A program made the position numbers and the translations under genes. 64,000 nt of DNA, from the NCBI GenBank assembly GCA_019694355.1, contig JAIBCB010000002.1, positions 558,001 through 622,000 on the forward strand, read 5' to 3'. Positions 1-9,676 of the stretch are shown here, in pieces. Numbering within the stretch: the stretch's first letter is position 1; every line of letters begins with the position of its first letter. Source of the DNA: Pyrinomonadaceae bacterium (lineage in GTDB: Bacteria > Acidobacteriota > Blastocatellia > Pyrinomonadales > Pyrinomonadaceae). The notes beneath the pieces are model-generated. The model made no database searches. It was not told the DNA's origin and was given only the letters and a program-made list of their open reading frames with translations.

Positions 1-1
1 C

Positions 2-2062
2 GAGCTCACGATCGAGCTTCCGATCGCGAGCATCAGCGAGACGGTAACTGTCGCTGCCGATGCGGCACAGCCGCTTGAAAATGTCGCGAAGGCAGTGAAT
101 GTCATCGGCGGCCAGGAGATGCGCGACCGCGCGGATTTCACGCTCGTTGACAGTCTTAGAACGATACCGGGCTTTCGTGTCCAGCAGCTCGGCGGTTTTG
201 GACGCACGGCCTCGATCAAGTCCCGCGGCCTGCGAAATCAAGACACCGCGGTGCTGATCGACGGAGTGCGATTTCGCGATCCGTCATCGATATCGGGCGA
301 TGCAACATCTTTTTTGAGCGATCTGACACTGACGAGCGTGAGCCGTGTCGAGGTGCTTCGCGGTTCCGGATCATCGCTCTATGGAACGAACGCGATCGGC
401 GGCGTCGTCAGTTTTGAAACTCCGTCCGCACGCAGCGGAACGCACGGACAAGTTAGCGGCAATTTCGGCGGAATGGGTTTCGGGCGTTTTCGCGGGACGC
501 TTTCGCACGGCACGAAGGATGGAAAATACGGCATTGGCGGCGGCGTTTCGCGAACAGCTTTTACGAAAGGCATCGATGGCGATGACAATGCGGACAATAC
601 GAACTTCCAGATGCGTACCGATCTGCATCCGACGACGCGAACCTCGATCTCAGCGGCGTTCTTCTTCTCAAATGCGAAGGTTCGGCTGAACGTCGGGCCT
701 GACGCTGCGGGAACTCTGCCGGCAGCGAACAATATCATCATCGATGCCGAACCTTTTGTGAATTTCACGCCTGATGTTGATGATCCGGATGCACTTCAGC
801 GATCGAGATTCTTCTCCGGCCACGCGAAGGTGTCACAACAGCTAAGCAAGAACATCATTCTCTCCGGGTATTACCACGTCGTTGACACGCGGCGGCGAAA
901 TGACGACGGACCGCTCGGACCGGGCTTCCAGAGCGCTTCGACGAGCGTTTTTGACGGCAGGATCGATACGGTGAACGCAAAGCTCACTTGGGTCGCTAAT
1001 GGATCGAACACGATCTCGGGCGGTTATGAATTCGAACGCGAGCGTTTTGGCAATGAGGGCTTGACGCCGGCGGGAACGAGCGATTTCTTTACGCGTGCGA
1101 CGCAGTCGAGCGACACGTTTTTCGTTCAGGCACTCTCACAGCCATTTGCGGGAAGGCTGACGCTTTCCGGCGGCATCCGATATCAGCGATATCGTCTCGG
1201 TCGGCCGGCATTCAGCCTTACCGGTTCGCCATATCAAGGCGTGCAGCTCGATTCGCCGGATGGTGCGTTCACGCTCGACGGTGCGATCGCATATTCGTTC
1301 CGGACGGGAACAAAGCTGCGTGCACACGTTGGGAACGGCTATCGCGTTCCGTCGCTTTATGAGCGATTTGGGACGTTCTACTCGACGTGGCCGAGTGCGT
1401 CGTTCGTCGCTCTTGGCGATCCGTCGCTCAAGCCGGAGAGGTCGATCGCATTCGATCTTGGCGTTGACCAGGATCTTTTTGCTCGACGACTGAGGCTCTC
1501 TGCATCGTATTTTTGGACGCGTTTGACCGACATTATCGGGTACGGCAATGTTGTTCCGGATATCGGAACGACGCCGCGGCCGTACGGCGGTTACGAGAAT
1601 CAAAAAGGCGGACGGTCTTCGGGTCTTGAAGGAAGCATTACGGCAAAGCCGACGCGCACGACCGATCTTTTTGCGTCCTATACATACACCGAAAGCCGCA
1701 ACCGCATCTCGCCGGTTTCCGGCAGCGGCGTGCTCCGAGCGTTCGGGATACCGCGTCACCAATTCACGCTTGTCGCGACGCAGAATTTTGGACGATTCTG
1801 GGTGAATTTTGATCTGCTCGCAACGGGCGATTACCTCGCCCCGATATTCAGCAACTCGACCTTCTCGACGTATGTCTATCGTTTTCAGGGCAACCGGAAA
1901 GGCGATCTGACCGCGGGCTATACATTTAAGCTCCACCGGGAAGATTCGATGAAACTTCGCCTCTACGGAACCATCGAGAACGTTTTTAACAACGAATATT
2001 TCGAGAACGGCTTCCGTACGGCGTCGCGAACGGGAAGGCTCGGCCTAACGTTCGGATTTTAA
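2..2062 (+). CDS. TonB-dependent receptor, 5'-truncated
   Basis: Outer-membrane receptor that imports a ligand with energy from TonB. The reading frame is open from base 2, so the gene starts outside the window and 686 residues are visible. The first residues (SETVTVAADA, then VNVIGGQEM) look like the junction between a carboxypeptidase-regulatory-like domain and the plug. The plug follows with LVDSLRTIPGFRV, IKSRGLRNQDTAVLIDGV and VEVLRGSGSSLYG. The rest is alternating aromatic strands of a 22-strand barrel ending in a terminal Phe, as in exported barrels. A strong terminator lies 23 bases after the stop. A TonB gene is encoded at 44872-45675. The ligand (siderophore, cobalamin or sugar) cannot be told from the sequence. 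Apparent starts inside the window are internal codons. Confidence 0.93.
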   Translation, partial: ELTIELPIASISETVTVAADAAQPLENVAKAVNVIGGQEMRDRADFTLVDSLRTIPGFRVQQLGGFGRTASIKSRGLRNQDTAVLIDGVRFRDPSSISGDATSFLSDLTLTSVSRVEVLRGSGSSLYGTNAIGGVVSFETPSARSGTHGQVSGNFGGMGFGRFRGTLSHGTKDGKYGIGGGVSRTAFTKGIDGDDNADNTNFQMRTDLHPTTRTSISAAFFFSNAKVRLNVGPDAAGTLPAANNIIIDAEPFVNFTPDVDDPDALQRSRFFSGHAKVSQQLSKNIILSGYYHVVDTRRRNDDGPLGPGFQSASTSVFDGRIDTVNAKLTWVANGSNTISGGYEFERERFGNEGLTPAGTSDFFTRATQSSDTFFVQALSQPFAGRLTLSGGIRYQRYRLGRPAFSLTGSPYQGVQLDSPDGAFTLDGAIAYSFRTGTKLRAHVGNGYRVPSLYERFGTFYSTWPSASFVALGDPSLKPERSIAFDLGVDQDLFARRLRLSASYFWTRLTDIIGYGNVVPDIGTTPRPYGGYENQKGGRSSGLEGSITAKPTRTTDLFASYTYTESRNRISPVSGSGVLRAFGIPRHQFTLVATQNFGRFWVNFDLLATGDYLAPIFSNSTFSTYVYRFQGNRKGDLTAGYTFKLHREDSMKLRLYGTIENVFNNEYFENGFRTASRTGRLGLTFGF

Positions 2063-2084
2063 GAGCCGGAAGTTTTTACCCGCG

Positions 2085-2154
2085 AATAACGCGAATTCCC
2101 GCGAATAAGGCCAGAGGATCGGTCCTTAGCAGCGTGGATTCGCGTTATTTTTTT
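2085..2154 (+). terminator. Rho-independent terminator after TonB-dependent receptor
   Basis: A perfect 12-bp inverted repeat (AATAACGCGAAT at 2085-2096 and ATTCGCGTTATT at 2138-2149) is followed by seven T residues at 2148-2154. The 41-nt loop is long, and a second GCGAAT copy in the loop could pair alternatively. Confidence 0.7.
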
Positions 2155-2252
2155 GGCTGCATTCTGTGCTATTCGCAGGCAGGCCGTGGCGACGACGCCC
2201 AACTCGCACGATGCGGAAGCTGTGATAAAATAGCAATACGAGGCACAGCTTT

Positions 2253-2765
2253 ATGAAAAGTGCGATATTTGTCGGCCTGATCCTGGCGATCTCCTGCGTG
2301 TCGATCTCGGCACAGACGCGTCATACGATCACGAACCTCGATCTGGAGAAATATAGAGACTCGCGCGTTGCTGCTGAGAAGCAGCTTCGCGAAGACTACG
2401 CACGCCTTGGTTTTCGCTCACCGGAAGAACGAGCCAAGAGCGATGCGGAAGATGCACGTGCGCTGACGGTGCTTTCCGAAAAACTTCGTGCCGAACGCGT
2501 CAGCCAGGAACAAGCTGCTGCGGCATCCGAAGCCTGGGCCGCATATTATCGCGGGCAGGCTGCTCTCCAGAACGGCAGTGTGGTTTACGTGCCGCAGCAG
2601 AGCGGGCTTTATTACGGCTACGTCTATTACGGCAACCGCTGGCATTTCAACAACGTCCGCCGCACCTATCAGCAGCCCGGCTATTTTGCAGGCGGGAACT
2701 TCTGGGCGACAGGGCCTGCAGAGCGTCCTCGCCCGATGTTCGTAACACCGAGGCCGCGACATTAG
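2253..2765 (+). CDS. Small secreted protein of unknown function
   Basis: Encodes 170 residues. Residues 1-21 form a signal peptide (hydrophobic LILAISCVSIS, cleavage after SAQ is plausible). A charged, probably helical stretch follows (about 28-100, rich in Glu, Arg and Ala). The C-terminal part is rich in Tyr and Gly (YYGYVYYGNRW) with a Pro/Arg tail. It therefore likely acts in the periplasm or at the cell surface. An AT-rich TGATAAAATA stretch about 25 bases upstream could be a -10 element. The gene stands between the receptor terminator and gatB, 15 bases before gatB, so co-transcription with gatB is possible. I do not recognise the family. Confidence 0.75.
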   Translation: MKSAIFVGLILAISCVSISAQTRHTITNLDLEKYRDSRVAAEKQLREDYARLGFRSPEERAKSDAEDARALTVLSEKLRAERVSQEQAAAASEAWAAYYRGQAALQNGSVVYVPQQSGLYYGYVYYGNRWHFNNVRRTYQQPGYFAGGNFWATGPAERPRPMFVTPRPRH

Positions 2766-2780
2766 TAAAAATATCTGATT

Positions 2781-4259
2781 ATGAAAGAAGGTTGGGAAGC
2801 CGTTATCGGCATGGAAATTCACGCGCAGCTTGCGACCGAGACGAAGATCTTTTGCGGCTGCCGCGTCGAGACGGGCGGCGAGCCGAATTCGAATACTTGC
2901 CCCGTATGTCTCGGCCTGCCGGGAGCATTGCCGGTCTTGAACGCTCGCGTGGTCGATCTCGGTGCTCGGGCGGCGATCGCATTGGGCCTTGAGCTGCAGG
3001 AGACGAGCGTTTTCTCACGCAAGAACTACTTCTATCCGGATCTTCCGAAAGGCTACCAGATCTCGCAATACGACAAACCGTTTTCGGCGAATGGCGAGTT
3101 GACGATCCTGACATCCGAACGCGATGAACACGGACGCGCGACGGATTGGAAGCCGATGACGATCCATATCGAGCGTATGCACCTCGAAGAAGATGCGGGA
3201 AAGAACGTTCACGAAGGGCTGCCGGATACGGACAAGTATTCTTACGTCGATCTCAATCGTGCGGGCACGCCGCTTGGCGAGATCGTTACGGCTCCGGACT
3301 TTCGCTCTTCGTGGCAGGCGTATGATTACGTCAATCACGTGCGGCGTGCGTTGCAATGGGTCGAGGCGAGCGACGCCGATATGGAGAAAGGGAATTTACG
3401 CTGCGAAGCGAATGTTTCGGTGCGGCGTGTGGGCGAGACGAAGTTCAACAACAAGGTCGAGCTAAAGAACCTTAACTCAGTCCGCTTTATGCAAAAGGCG
3501 ATCGAATTTGAGATCGAGCGTCAGATCAAGGCACACGAAGCCGGTGAAGAAGTTCGTCAGGAAACGCGTCTCTGGGATGAAAAGAATAGCGAGACGCGCG
3601 TGATGCGTTCGAAAGAGGATGCGCACGATTATCGGTATTTTCCGGAACCTGACCTTCAGCCCCTAAAACTTTCGATGTCCTTCATCGAGGGCGTAAAGAA
3701 AGAGATGCCCGAGTTGCCGGACGCGATGCGCGATCGCTTCATCGATGTCTATCAGCTCAGCTTTGCCGATGCGGTGCAGCTTACGAGCGAAAAGGATCTG
3801 GCGGAGTATTTCGAGACCGTTTCGCGCGTGTCGGCAGACCCAAGAACGTCTGCGAATTGGATCTTGGGCGAACTCACGCGCGAGATGAACGCGTCGGGCA
3901 AGGAGATCTCGGATACGCTCGTGTCGCCCGAAGATCTTGCTGAATTGATCGTCACTCTCGGAGCAGGAAAGATCAATAATAATCAGGCGAAGGAAGTTCT
4001 CTCCGAGATGTTCGCGACGGGCAAAGCTCCGGGCGAGGTCATCTCTGAACGCGGTTTTGAGCAGGTGTCGGACAGTTCGGCGATCGAAGCTTTTGTTGAT
4101 GCGGCGATCGCGAACAATCCCGCACAGGTCGAAGCATATCGCGGCGGCAAGGAAGCTCTCTTCGGGTTCTTTGTCGGCCAGGTGATGAAGGCTTCGAGCG
4201 GCAAAGCGAACCCGAAGGTCGTCAATGATCTTCTTCGCGAAAAGTTGAAAGGCGGTTAG
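2781..4259 (+). CDS. gatB: Asp-tRNA(Asn)/Glu-tRNA(Gln) amidotransferase subunit B
   Basis: GatB activates the side-chain carboxyl of Glu-tRNA(Gln) or Asp-tRNA(Asn), using ATP and ammonia delivered by GatA. The 492-residue length is typical. It opens with GMEIHAQLATETKIFCGC and has the structural zinc cysteines FCGC and CPVCLGLPG near residues 28-50. The conserved KNYFYPDLPKGYQISQYD block comes next, and the GatB/YqeY tail domain closes the protein (NDLLREKLKG). gatA and gatC are not adjacent, so the complex is assembled from dispersed genes. The downstream dehydrogenase begins 3 bases after the stop. Confidence 0.97.
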   Translation: MKEGWEAVIGMEIHAQLATETKIFCGCRVETGGEPNSNTCPVCLGLPGALPVLNARVVDLGARAAIALGLELQETSVFSRKNYFYPDLPKGYQISQYDKPFSANGELTILTSERDEHGRATDWKPMTIHIERMHLEEDAGKNVHEGLPDTDKYSYVDLNRAGTPLGEIVTAPDFRSSWQAYDYVNHVRRALQWVEASDADMEKGNLRCEANVSVRRVGETKFNNKVELKNLNSVRFMQKAIEFEIERQIKAHEAGEEVRQETRLWDEKNSETRVMRSKEDAHDYRYFPEPDLQPLKLSMSFIEGVKKEMPELPDAMRDRFIDVYQLSFADAVQLTSEKDLAEYFETVSRVSADPRTSANWILGELTREMNASGKEISDTLVSPEDLAELIVTLGAGKINNNQAKEVLSEMFATGKAPGEVISERGFEQVSDSSAIEAFVDAAIANNPAQVEAYRGGKEALFGFFVGQVMKASSGKANPKVVNDLLREKLKGG

Positions 4260-4262
4260 AGA

Positions 4263-4985
4263 ATGGCGTTCGAACTCGGCGGAAAAGTTGCGGTCATAAC
4301 GGGCGGTACCAAGGGCATCGGCCTTGGCATTGCGGATGCACTTGTAAGATCGGGTGCGAAGGTATTTGTCTGCGGCCGCTCGAAGACAGATGTGCGTACG
4401 GCGGTTGCGAGCCTGTCCGAGAAGGGCGAGGCGGCGGGCGAACCCTGTGATGTCCGCAGTGAAGATCAGGTTCGCCAGATGCTCGAAGAGGCCGTAAGGG
4501 TCTTTGGCGGTGTCGATATTCTCGTGAACAGTGCCGGCGTGGGATTCAACGGAACAACGGTCGAAGAAACGAGCGGCGAGATCTTTCGGCAAACGCTCGA
4601 AACGAATCTTTTCGGAACGTTCTACGCGTGCCACTACGCCATCCCGCTGATGAAGCGTCAGGGCGGCGGTTACATCATCAACATATCTTCGCTGATGGGC
4701 CAGTATGCTCAGCCGAAGGCCGCACCGTATAACGCTTCAAAGTTTGCCGTGAACGGCTTTACGGAAGCGTTGATGCAGGAAGTTCGCGGCGATAACATCA
4801 AGGTCACCGGCATCTGTCCCGGAAGCGTGAATACATATTTCGGCGGCGATACGCCGTCGGACGACAAAGCGTGGCAACTCCAACCGGAAGACATCGGCGA
4901 GGTAGTTCTTGATCTTTTCAGAATGGATGCCAGGGCTTTGCCAAGCCGGATCGAGCTCCGTCCGAGCAGACCGCCCGGAAAGTAA
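4263..4985 (+). CDS. SDR family oxidoreductase
   Basis: A classical short-chain dehydrogenase/reductase of 240 residues. It has the Rossmann motif TGGTKGIG (about 14-21), the NNAG-equivalent NSAGVGF, the catalytic Ser in NISSLMG, and the Tyr/Lys pair in PYNASKF. The cysteine/Arg stretch FVCGRSKTD after strand 2 suggests a preference for NADP(H). The substrate cannot be assigned. The ATG lies 3 bases after the gatB stop, so the two genes are probably co-transcribed. The 3' end faces the convergent kinase gene, 10 bases away, with no obvious terminator. Confidence 0.9.
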   Translation: MAFELGGKVAVITGGTKGIGLGIADALVRSGAKVFVCGRSKTDVRTAVASLSEKGEAAGEPCDVRSEDQVRQMLEEAVRVFGGVDILVNSAGVGFNGTTVEETSGEIFRQTLETNLFGTFYACHYAIPLMKRQGGGYIINISSLMGQYAQPKAAPYNASKFAVNGFTEALMQEVRGDNIKVTGICPGSVNTYFGGDTPSDDKAWQLQPEDIGEVVLDLFRMDARALPSRIELRPSRPPGK

Positions 4986-4995
4986 GGCGGAAACT

Positions 4996-7056
4996 TTAAT
5001 TCAAAGAAACGGTAAGTTCCTTCAGATTGTCCACGTTCAACGGCTTTACAAAATAGTAAGAAGCTCCGAGTTCTGCAGCACGCAGACGATGGTCGTCCGT
5101 GTCCAGCGAGGTGACGAGTGCGACCGGGATCGAGGCAAGATCCTCCGACCCGCCGATCGTTTCAAGGAGCTGCCATCCATCCATACGCGGCATCTCGACG
5201 TCCGACATTATCAGATCGGGCCGCCACGAACCCGAAAGCAGAACCTCGAGAGCCTCGACGCCATCGTTCGCCGTTATCGTCCGAAAGCCGGCATTCTCGA
5301 TGAGCGTTGTGTTGTGTTTGCGTATGCTTGCGCTGTCATCAACGACGAGGACGAGCGGAGCAGTGCTTTTGTCTTTCGTGAGCTTTTCGATCTTGTGGGC
5401 AGGAGCCGCTGCGTGGATAGGAACTCTGAGAACAAAACGCGTTCCTTTAAGCGGTTCGGACATCACCTCGACGCTTCCGCCAAGGTGCTCGACGCTTTCT
5501 TTAACGATCGACATCCCGACGCCTCGCCCGGCGTTGAGATTGACCGTTGTGGCGGTCGTCAGCCCTTGCGCAAAGATGAGCTGCTGCGCTTCGCTCTCAG
5601 AAAGTTTTGCAGCATCCTCGTATGAGATCAGGCCGTTCTTGACGGCTTTCTGCTTCAAGGTTTCGGCAACGATCCCGCGGCCGTCATCTTCGACAGAGAT
5701 CAGGACAAGGCCGTCTGCGGATCGCACCTTGACGACGATACGGCCTTTTTCACGCTTACCGAGCAGGCGGCGTTGGTCGTCGGGTTCAATGCCGTGAACA
5801 ACGGAGTTTCGCAGAAGATGCAGAAGCGGTTCGACGATGGCGTCGATGAGGAGCGTGTCGATCTCGACATCACCATTCTCGATCGTAAGTGCTGCATGCT
5901 TGCCTTCTTCCTCGCACGTGACGTGAACGGCACGGTTGAGGCGGGTTTCGAGCGTGCCGAATCGCTGCATACGAACCCGCCGAAGATTATCGACAAGAGC
6001 TCCGGTGATCTCGTGAGCGGCGAATATGATCTCGGAAACGGCATCTGAATCCTTCTCCGAGCGTCCGTCACGATGCTCGGCGAGTGCGTTCTCAAGCAAT
6101 TCATTGTTCGCCGCAAGTTTGGTGGCAAGCTGGATAAGATCGTCGAGCCTTTCGAGTGACACGCGAACGATGGGCGAGTGTAGCTTTTTATCGGGCTTGC
6201 GAAACGGTGAGACAACCTTCGGTTTGGCCTTTCCGGCTCCATTCGATGCAGAACCAAGCGAGGCGATCGCGGAGGCAAAGCGTTCGCGGAGATCAGTTAC
6301 CGACTCGCCGGTGCTGTGTGTTCCGACTACCGAACCGAGTTGGCTCAATGCTTCGCAAAGGAGTTCGACGATCGGAGGTTCGGCAGGACGATCGTTCTCG
6401 ACGAGTTTGTCGAGAAGGTCTTCCATCTGATGAGCGAGTTCAGACGCTTTTTTTAGCCCGACGACGCCCGCTGCACCTTTGAACGTGTGTGCACTTCGGC
6501 GAATGTCCCAAAGGGCCGTTTGTGCTTCAGCACCCGTCTGAAGGCGGCCAAGATCGTTGGCGATCTGCGACAGAAGATCGGTCGCCTCCGTGCGAAAGAT
6601 ATCGAGGGTTTCCTCATCGATCTCAAATTCATCCTCGACCCAAGCGGACGATGGCGGCTCGGCCTCTTCATTTGCGGTTTGAGGGACGATCTGATCAAAG
6701 GATGCATCGAGAAAGCTCGAAACATCATCGACCAATCCGCCGGACAAGAGCGGTGTTTCGAGCAAAGACGATTCGATCTTGGCAACGAGGTCAAGGATGG
6801 TGTAAGCATCGTTGGTCGAAGCCGTTCCCGACAGGAAAAGGGTATCGAGGGCGCTCTCACAATCTACGATCGCGGCCGTAACGTCATCGAGTGCCTGCTC
6901 GGTCGTCTTGACCTTTAGTTCGCGAAGAGCGCGCGCGGCAACGGCCAAGTTGCCCGTTTCGGCGCCTGTTTGGGCAACAACGAGCAAACTCGACCGTGCA
7001 AGCGAGATCTGCCTCTCGGCGGTCTCTAAAAATGTCTGTAGTTCTAAAGGTTCCAT
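4996..7056 (-). CDS. CheA-like hybrid histidine kinase (Hpt, HATPase, receiver)
   Basis: A 686-residue phosphorelay protein. The N-terminal 130 residues are helical and lack an HTFKG motif. An Hpt domain follows with the phospho-accepting histidine H190 in AHTFKGAAG. Next come a dimerisation segment (about 295-330), then the CheA-type ATPase with N-box LLRNSVVHG (N417), VEDDGRGI and GRGVGMSIV. The C-terminal receiver (about 567-686) carries DD573-574, phospho-acceptor D619 in SDVEMPRMDG and K671. The CheW-like docking domain that CheA usually carries after the ATPase is absent, so coupling to a chemoreceptor array looks unlikely. It resembles ChpA/PilL- or FrzE-type relays. The TPR-receiver gene lies 57 bases upstream in the same operon. 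Confidence 0.9.
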   Translation of the reverse strand: MEPLELQTFLETAERQISLARSSLLVVAQTGAETGNLAVAARALRELKVKTTEQALDDVTAAIVDCESALDTLFLSGTASTNDAYTILDLVAKIESSLLETPLLSGGLVDDVSSFLDASFDQIVPQTANEEAEPPSSAWVEDEFEIDEETLDIFRTEATDLLSQIANDLGRLQTGAEAQTALWDIRRSAHTFKGAAGVVGLKKASELAHQMEDLLDKLVENDRPAEPPIVELLCEALSQLGSVVGTHSTGESVTDLRERFASAIASLGSASNGAGKAKPKVVSPFRKPDKKLHSPIVRVSLERLDDLIQLATKLAANNELLENALAEHRDGRSEKDSDAVSEIIFAAHEITGALVDNLRRVRMQRFGTLETRLNRAVHVTCEEEGKHAALTIENGDVEIDTLLIDAIVEPLLHLLRNSVVHGIEPDDQRRLLGKREKGRIVVKVRSADGLVLISVEDDGRGIVAETLKQKAVKNGLISYEDAAKLSESEAQQLIFAQGLTTATTVNLNAGRGVGMSIVKESVEHLGGSVEVMSEPLKGTRFVLRVPIHAAAPAHKIEKLTKDKSTAPLVLVVDDSASIRKHNTTLIENAGFRTITANDGVEALEVLLSGSWRPDLIMSDVEMPRMDGWQLLETIGGSEDLASIPVALVTSLDTDDHRLRAAELGASYYFVKPLNVDNLKELTVSLN

Positions 7057-7113
7057 TTGCGGACAGCAAGCCTTACAACCTGCCGGGTAAGAGCGGCCTC
7101 ACCCCGCCGCAAA

Positions 7114-9402
7114 TCATTCTACAACAGGTTGCTGCGGCTCCGTCAGATAAGTGTCCAGAGCCTTCATCAGGGTCTCGGGCCCGAACGGTTTCGTGATATA
7201 GCCCGTGCAGCCAGACATCTTGCCGCGAACCTTATCGAAGAAGCCGTCCTTGCCGGAGATCATCACAACGGGAACTGCCTTTGCGGTCTCGTGTGCACGG
7301 ATCATTTTGCAGACCTGATAGCCGTCCATTCTCGGCATCGTGATGTCGAGAAGGACAAGTTCGGGCGTGAAATTGTCGATGGCTTCCATTGCTTCGACAC
7401 CGTCGGCGGCACAGATGACCGTGTGTCCGTGTTTTTCGAGCTTGTTGGAGATAAGCTTTCGGACGGTCGCACTGTCGTCAACGACGAGGATCGCACAGCC
7501 CTTTGCCTTTGCGTCGCTCGCGGCATCGCGACGATGGATCTCGTCCAGGCGGATCGCTAACGAATTGACCTGTGAAACAAGAATGACGTTGTCAGGATCA
7601 AGCCGTGCAGCCTCCTGAAGATAGCGAAGGCCACGGTCAAAATTCTTAAGGTTTAGATGGCCGATCCCGAGGTCGGTAAGCTCGTGTGCGGTGAACTCAC
7701 GGGAGTTCCAGGAAGCTTCCATCTCGACCACGGCCTCGTGGATCTTCTCGAGGTCGCCAGTGCTGCTCGCCAATATCGCCTCTATATCGTCGAGCGACAG
7801 GATCGCACGACATTCTTTACAGGAAAATGCGTGCGGGTCGATATCGACGGCACAGAAAGGACATTCGTAAGCAGGAACCGATGAGATCAGCGGAGCGCTT
7901 ACGGTTTCGTGAATGGACGAGTCATCTTCAAGAGCTTCGGCCGGTTCAGAATTTTCGGCGAAACGATCGTCGTAGGCCTTTAGGAACTCATCGACGCCTT
8001 TTGGCGCTTCGGCTTCGGGTGCGAAATCGATAACGGTGCTCTCGAGGATCTTGTCGCCGTCATCGAAGAGAGGTTCTTCCGGCTGCTCGACCTTGCGGTC
8101 TTCAACAAGATCGTTGAATGGCGAGCCGTCGGGAATACCGCTAAATTCGAGATCGTTCGAATGGGCCGAGTCCTCTTGATCGGCCTCTTCAGAGATATGG
8201 ATCTCACCGTCAAAATGCGGTTCGACCGCTTCGATCGGTTCGAGGATGTCGGCCTTGTCGTTTGCTTCCAATTCGGCAAGAACGGCGGCCATTATCATCG
8301 GATCGACCTCAGGATCACTCTCCGGGATATATTCCGGGGCCGGTTCGACCTTTTCCTCGACCATCGGGAAATACGGCGGATCAAGGCGGGTTTCATTACC
8401 TGTCGGCGCCGGATTCGCTGATTCAAGCGGAATATCGACCGGCATTGCGATCGCAGCTTCAGCTTTGTCGGCTTCCGCGACCCCTTCGGCTGCGACGGAC
8501 TGTTCAGGTTCCGCCGCTTCTTCTGCCGAAACAGCCTCTTCCTCGACCGGGGCGGCTTCTTCGACGACCGTCGGCTGCTCGGCGACCGCAGGCCTCGCGG
8601 CAGCATTCAGGGCATTCAGAAAATCGCGGCCCGCACTTGCAAACTGATTATCGGGGTCGAGGCTCAGTACGCGTTCGTAGCAGAGAAGTTTTTCATCGAC
8701 GCTTGAAGAAATATGTGAGCGAAGGGTCCACGCATCAACATTTGCGAGATTGTCAGCGAGGAACTCATCAAGCTCGTTAAGAGCTTCGTACCAATTGCCG
8801 TCCGCAACGATCTTTTGGACCGCGAGATAACGCTTCTCGATACGGACGTCGTCGATGGCAGCGAGAGCCGTGCGGGCGTCATCGTTATCGGGGTTGATCT
8901 CGAGCACGCGGTTGAGCGATTCGACAACAACAGACTCTTCGGGTGCGATCGACGCTTTCCAGAACCACGCCATTTCGCTGTTCGGGTCGCTTTCGATCGC
9001 CTTTTCGAAGCAATCCATCGCAAGCTCGTGGTTGCCCTCGTCCTTTGCGGCAACTCCGCGATGGACGAAATTCTTTGCGATGAGCGAACACGTCGAAGTA
9101 CGCCATTCGATGGCACGCTGATTCGCCGGATCGCAGGCCAAAACCTTGTTCAGGAAGACGAGAAGCTCTTCAGGATACTCGCTGATCGATGCGAGCCACA
9201 TCCAGGCCTCGGTATTGGCCGGATCTTTGTCGGTCGCCTGCGTGAGCAGAACACGAGCGCGAGTGCGATCGCCGGCTTGTGCAGCGGCAACACCGTCGGC
9301 GACAAGCGAGCGGAGCTCGGCTGAATAGGCGGATGTAGGAGCAGATTCGCCGACAAGCGTCTCTGCCGGTGCGTAGGCGGAGGGTTCAATTTTGAGTCTC
9401 AT
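7114..9402 (-). CDS. TPR / zinc-ribbon / response-regulator protein
   Basis: A 762-residue multidomain protein. The N-terminal 250 residues hold TPR-like repeats (AWMWLASISEYPEELLVFL, AWFWKASIAPEESVVV). A long acidic, low-complexity linker (about 270-505, rich in Glu, Ala and Pro) follows. A C4 zinc ribbon comes next (CPFC ... CKEC, about 515-540), then another TPR-like pair (GIGHLNLKNFDRGLRYL). A receiver domain closes the protein (634-755) with the acceptor D686 in LLDITMPRMDGY and K738. No output domain follows, so the receiver is probably the phosphoryl target of the kinase encoded just downstream. PilG/PilH-like use in twitching motility is one possibility, but no pilus gene is in view. 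Confidence 0.85.
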   Translation of the reverse strand: MRLKIEPSAYAPAETLVGESAPTSAYSAELRSLVADGVAAAQAGDRTRARVLLTQATDKDPANTEAWMWLASISEYPEELLVFLNKVLACDPANQRAIEWRTSTCSLIAKNFVHRGVAAKDEGNHELAMDCFEKAIESDPNSEMAWFWKASIAPEESVVVESLNRVLEINPDNDDARTALAAIDDVRIEKRYLAVQKIVADGNWYEALNELDEFLADNLANVDAWTLRSHISSSVDEKLLCYERVLSLDPDNQFASAGRDFLNALNAAARPAVAEQPTVVEEAAPVEEEAVSAEEAAEPEQSVAAEGVAEADKAEAAIAMPVDIPLESANPAPTGNETRLDPPYFPMVEEKVEPAPEYIPESDPEVDPMIMAAVLAELEANDKADILEPIEAVEPHFDGEIHISEEADQEDSAHSNDLEFSGIPDGSPFNDLVEDRKVEQPEEPLFDDGDKILESTVIDFAPEAEAPKGVDEFLKAYDDRFAENSEPAEALEDDSSIHETVSAPLISSVPAYECPFCAVDIDPHAFSCKECRAILSLDDIEAILASSTGDLEKIHEAVVEMEASWNSREFTAHELTDLGIGHLNLKNFDRGLRYLQEAARLDPDNVILVSQVNSLAIRLDEIHRRDAASDAKAKGCAILVVDDSATVRKLISNKLEKHGHTVICAADGVEAMEAIDNFTPELVLLDITMPRMDGYQVCKMIRAHETAKAVPVVMISGKDGFFDKVRGKMSGCTGYITKPFGPETLMKALDTYLTEPQQPVVE

Positions 9403-9676
9403 AGGTCAGGGTTTTCTGGTTTGTAAAGAGAATTCGCGAATTACGATAGGGCTACCAAGACAGGCTGCGCCCATTAAGACACTATTGCTATAAGCAACTC
9501 TGATGCCATCGAAATGCTGGGTCAGAGCGGTTATCGAGAACGCCACAAAATCGTGTAAAATATTGGATATAATAGGTTTACGCAATGACAAGGCATTTCG
9601 CCCCAGCTAACAAGATCGTTGAAATGTGACAATATTTGTTACTTTCGATTGACAAAAAGGTGTGATTCGCTTGAGT
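9403..9676. other. Divergent intergenic region with palindrome
   Basis: About 270 bases between the divergent TPR-receiver gene and the flavoprotein gene. It contains a perfect 12-bp palindrome AATTCGCGAATT at 9430-9441, close upstream of the minus-strand start, and AT-rich TATAAT at 9568-9573. A TTGACA at 9649-9654 is too close to the plus-strand start to be its -35. No gene is supported here. Confidence 0.4.

Noticed and set aside
9649..9654. TTGACA as a -35 element for the flavoprotein gene
   Set aside because: A -10 element 17 bases later would fall inside the coding region, so this cannot be the gene's promoter.
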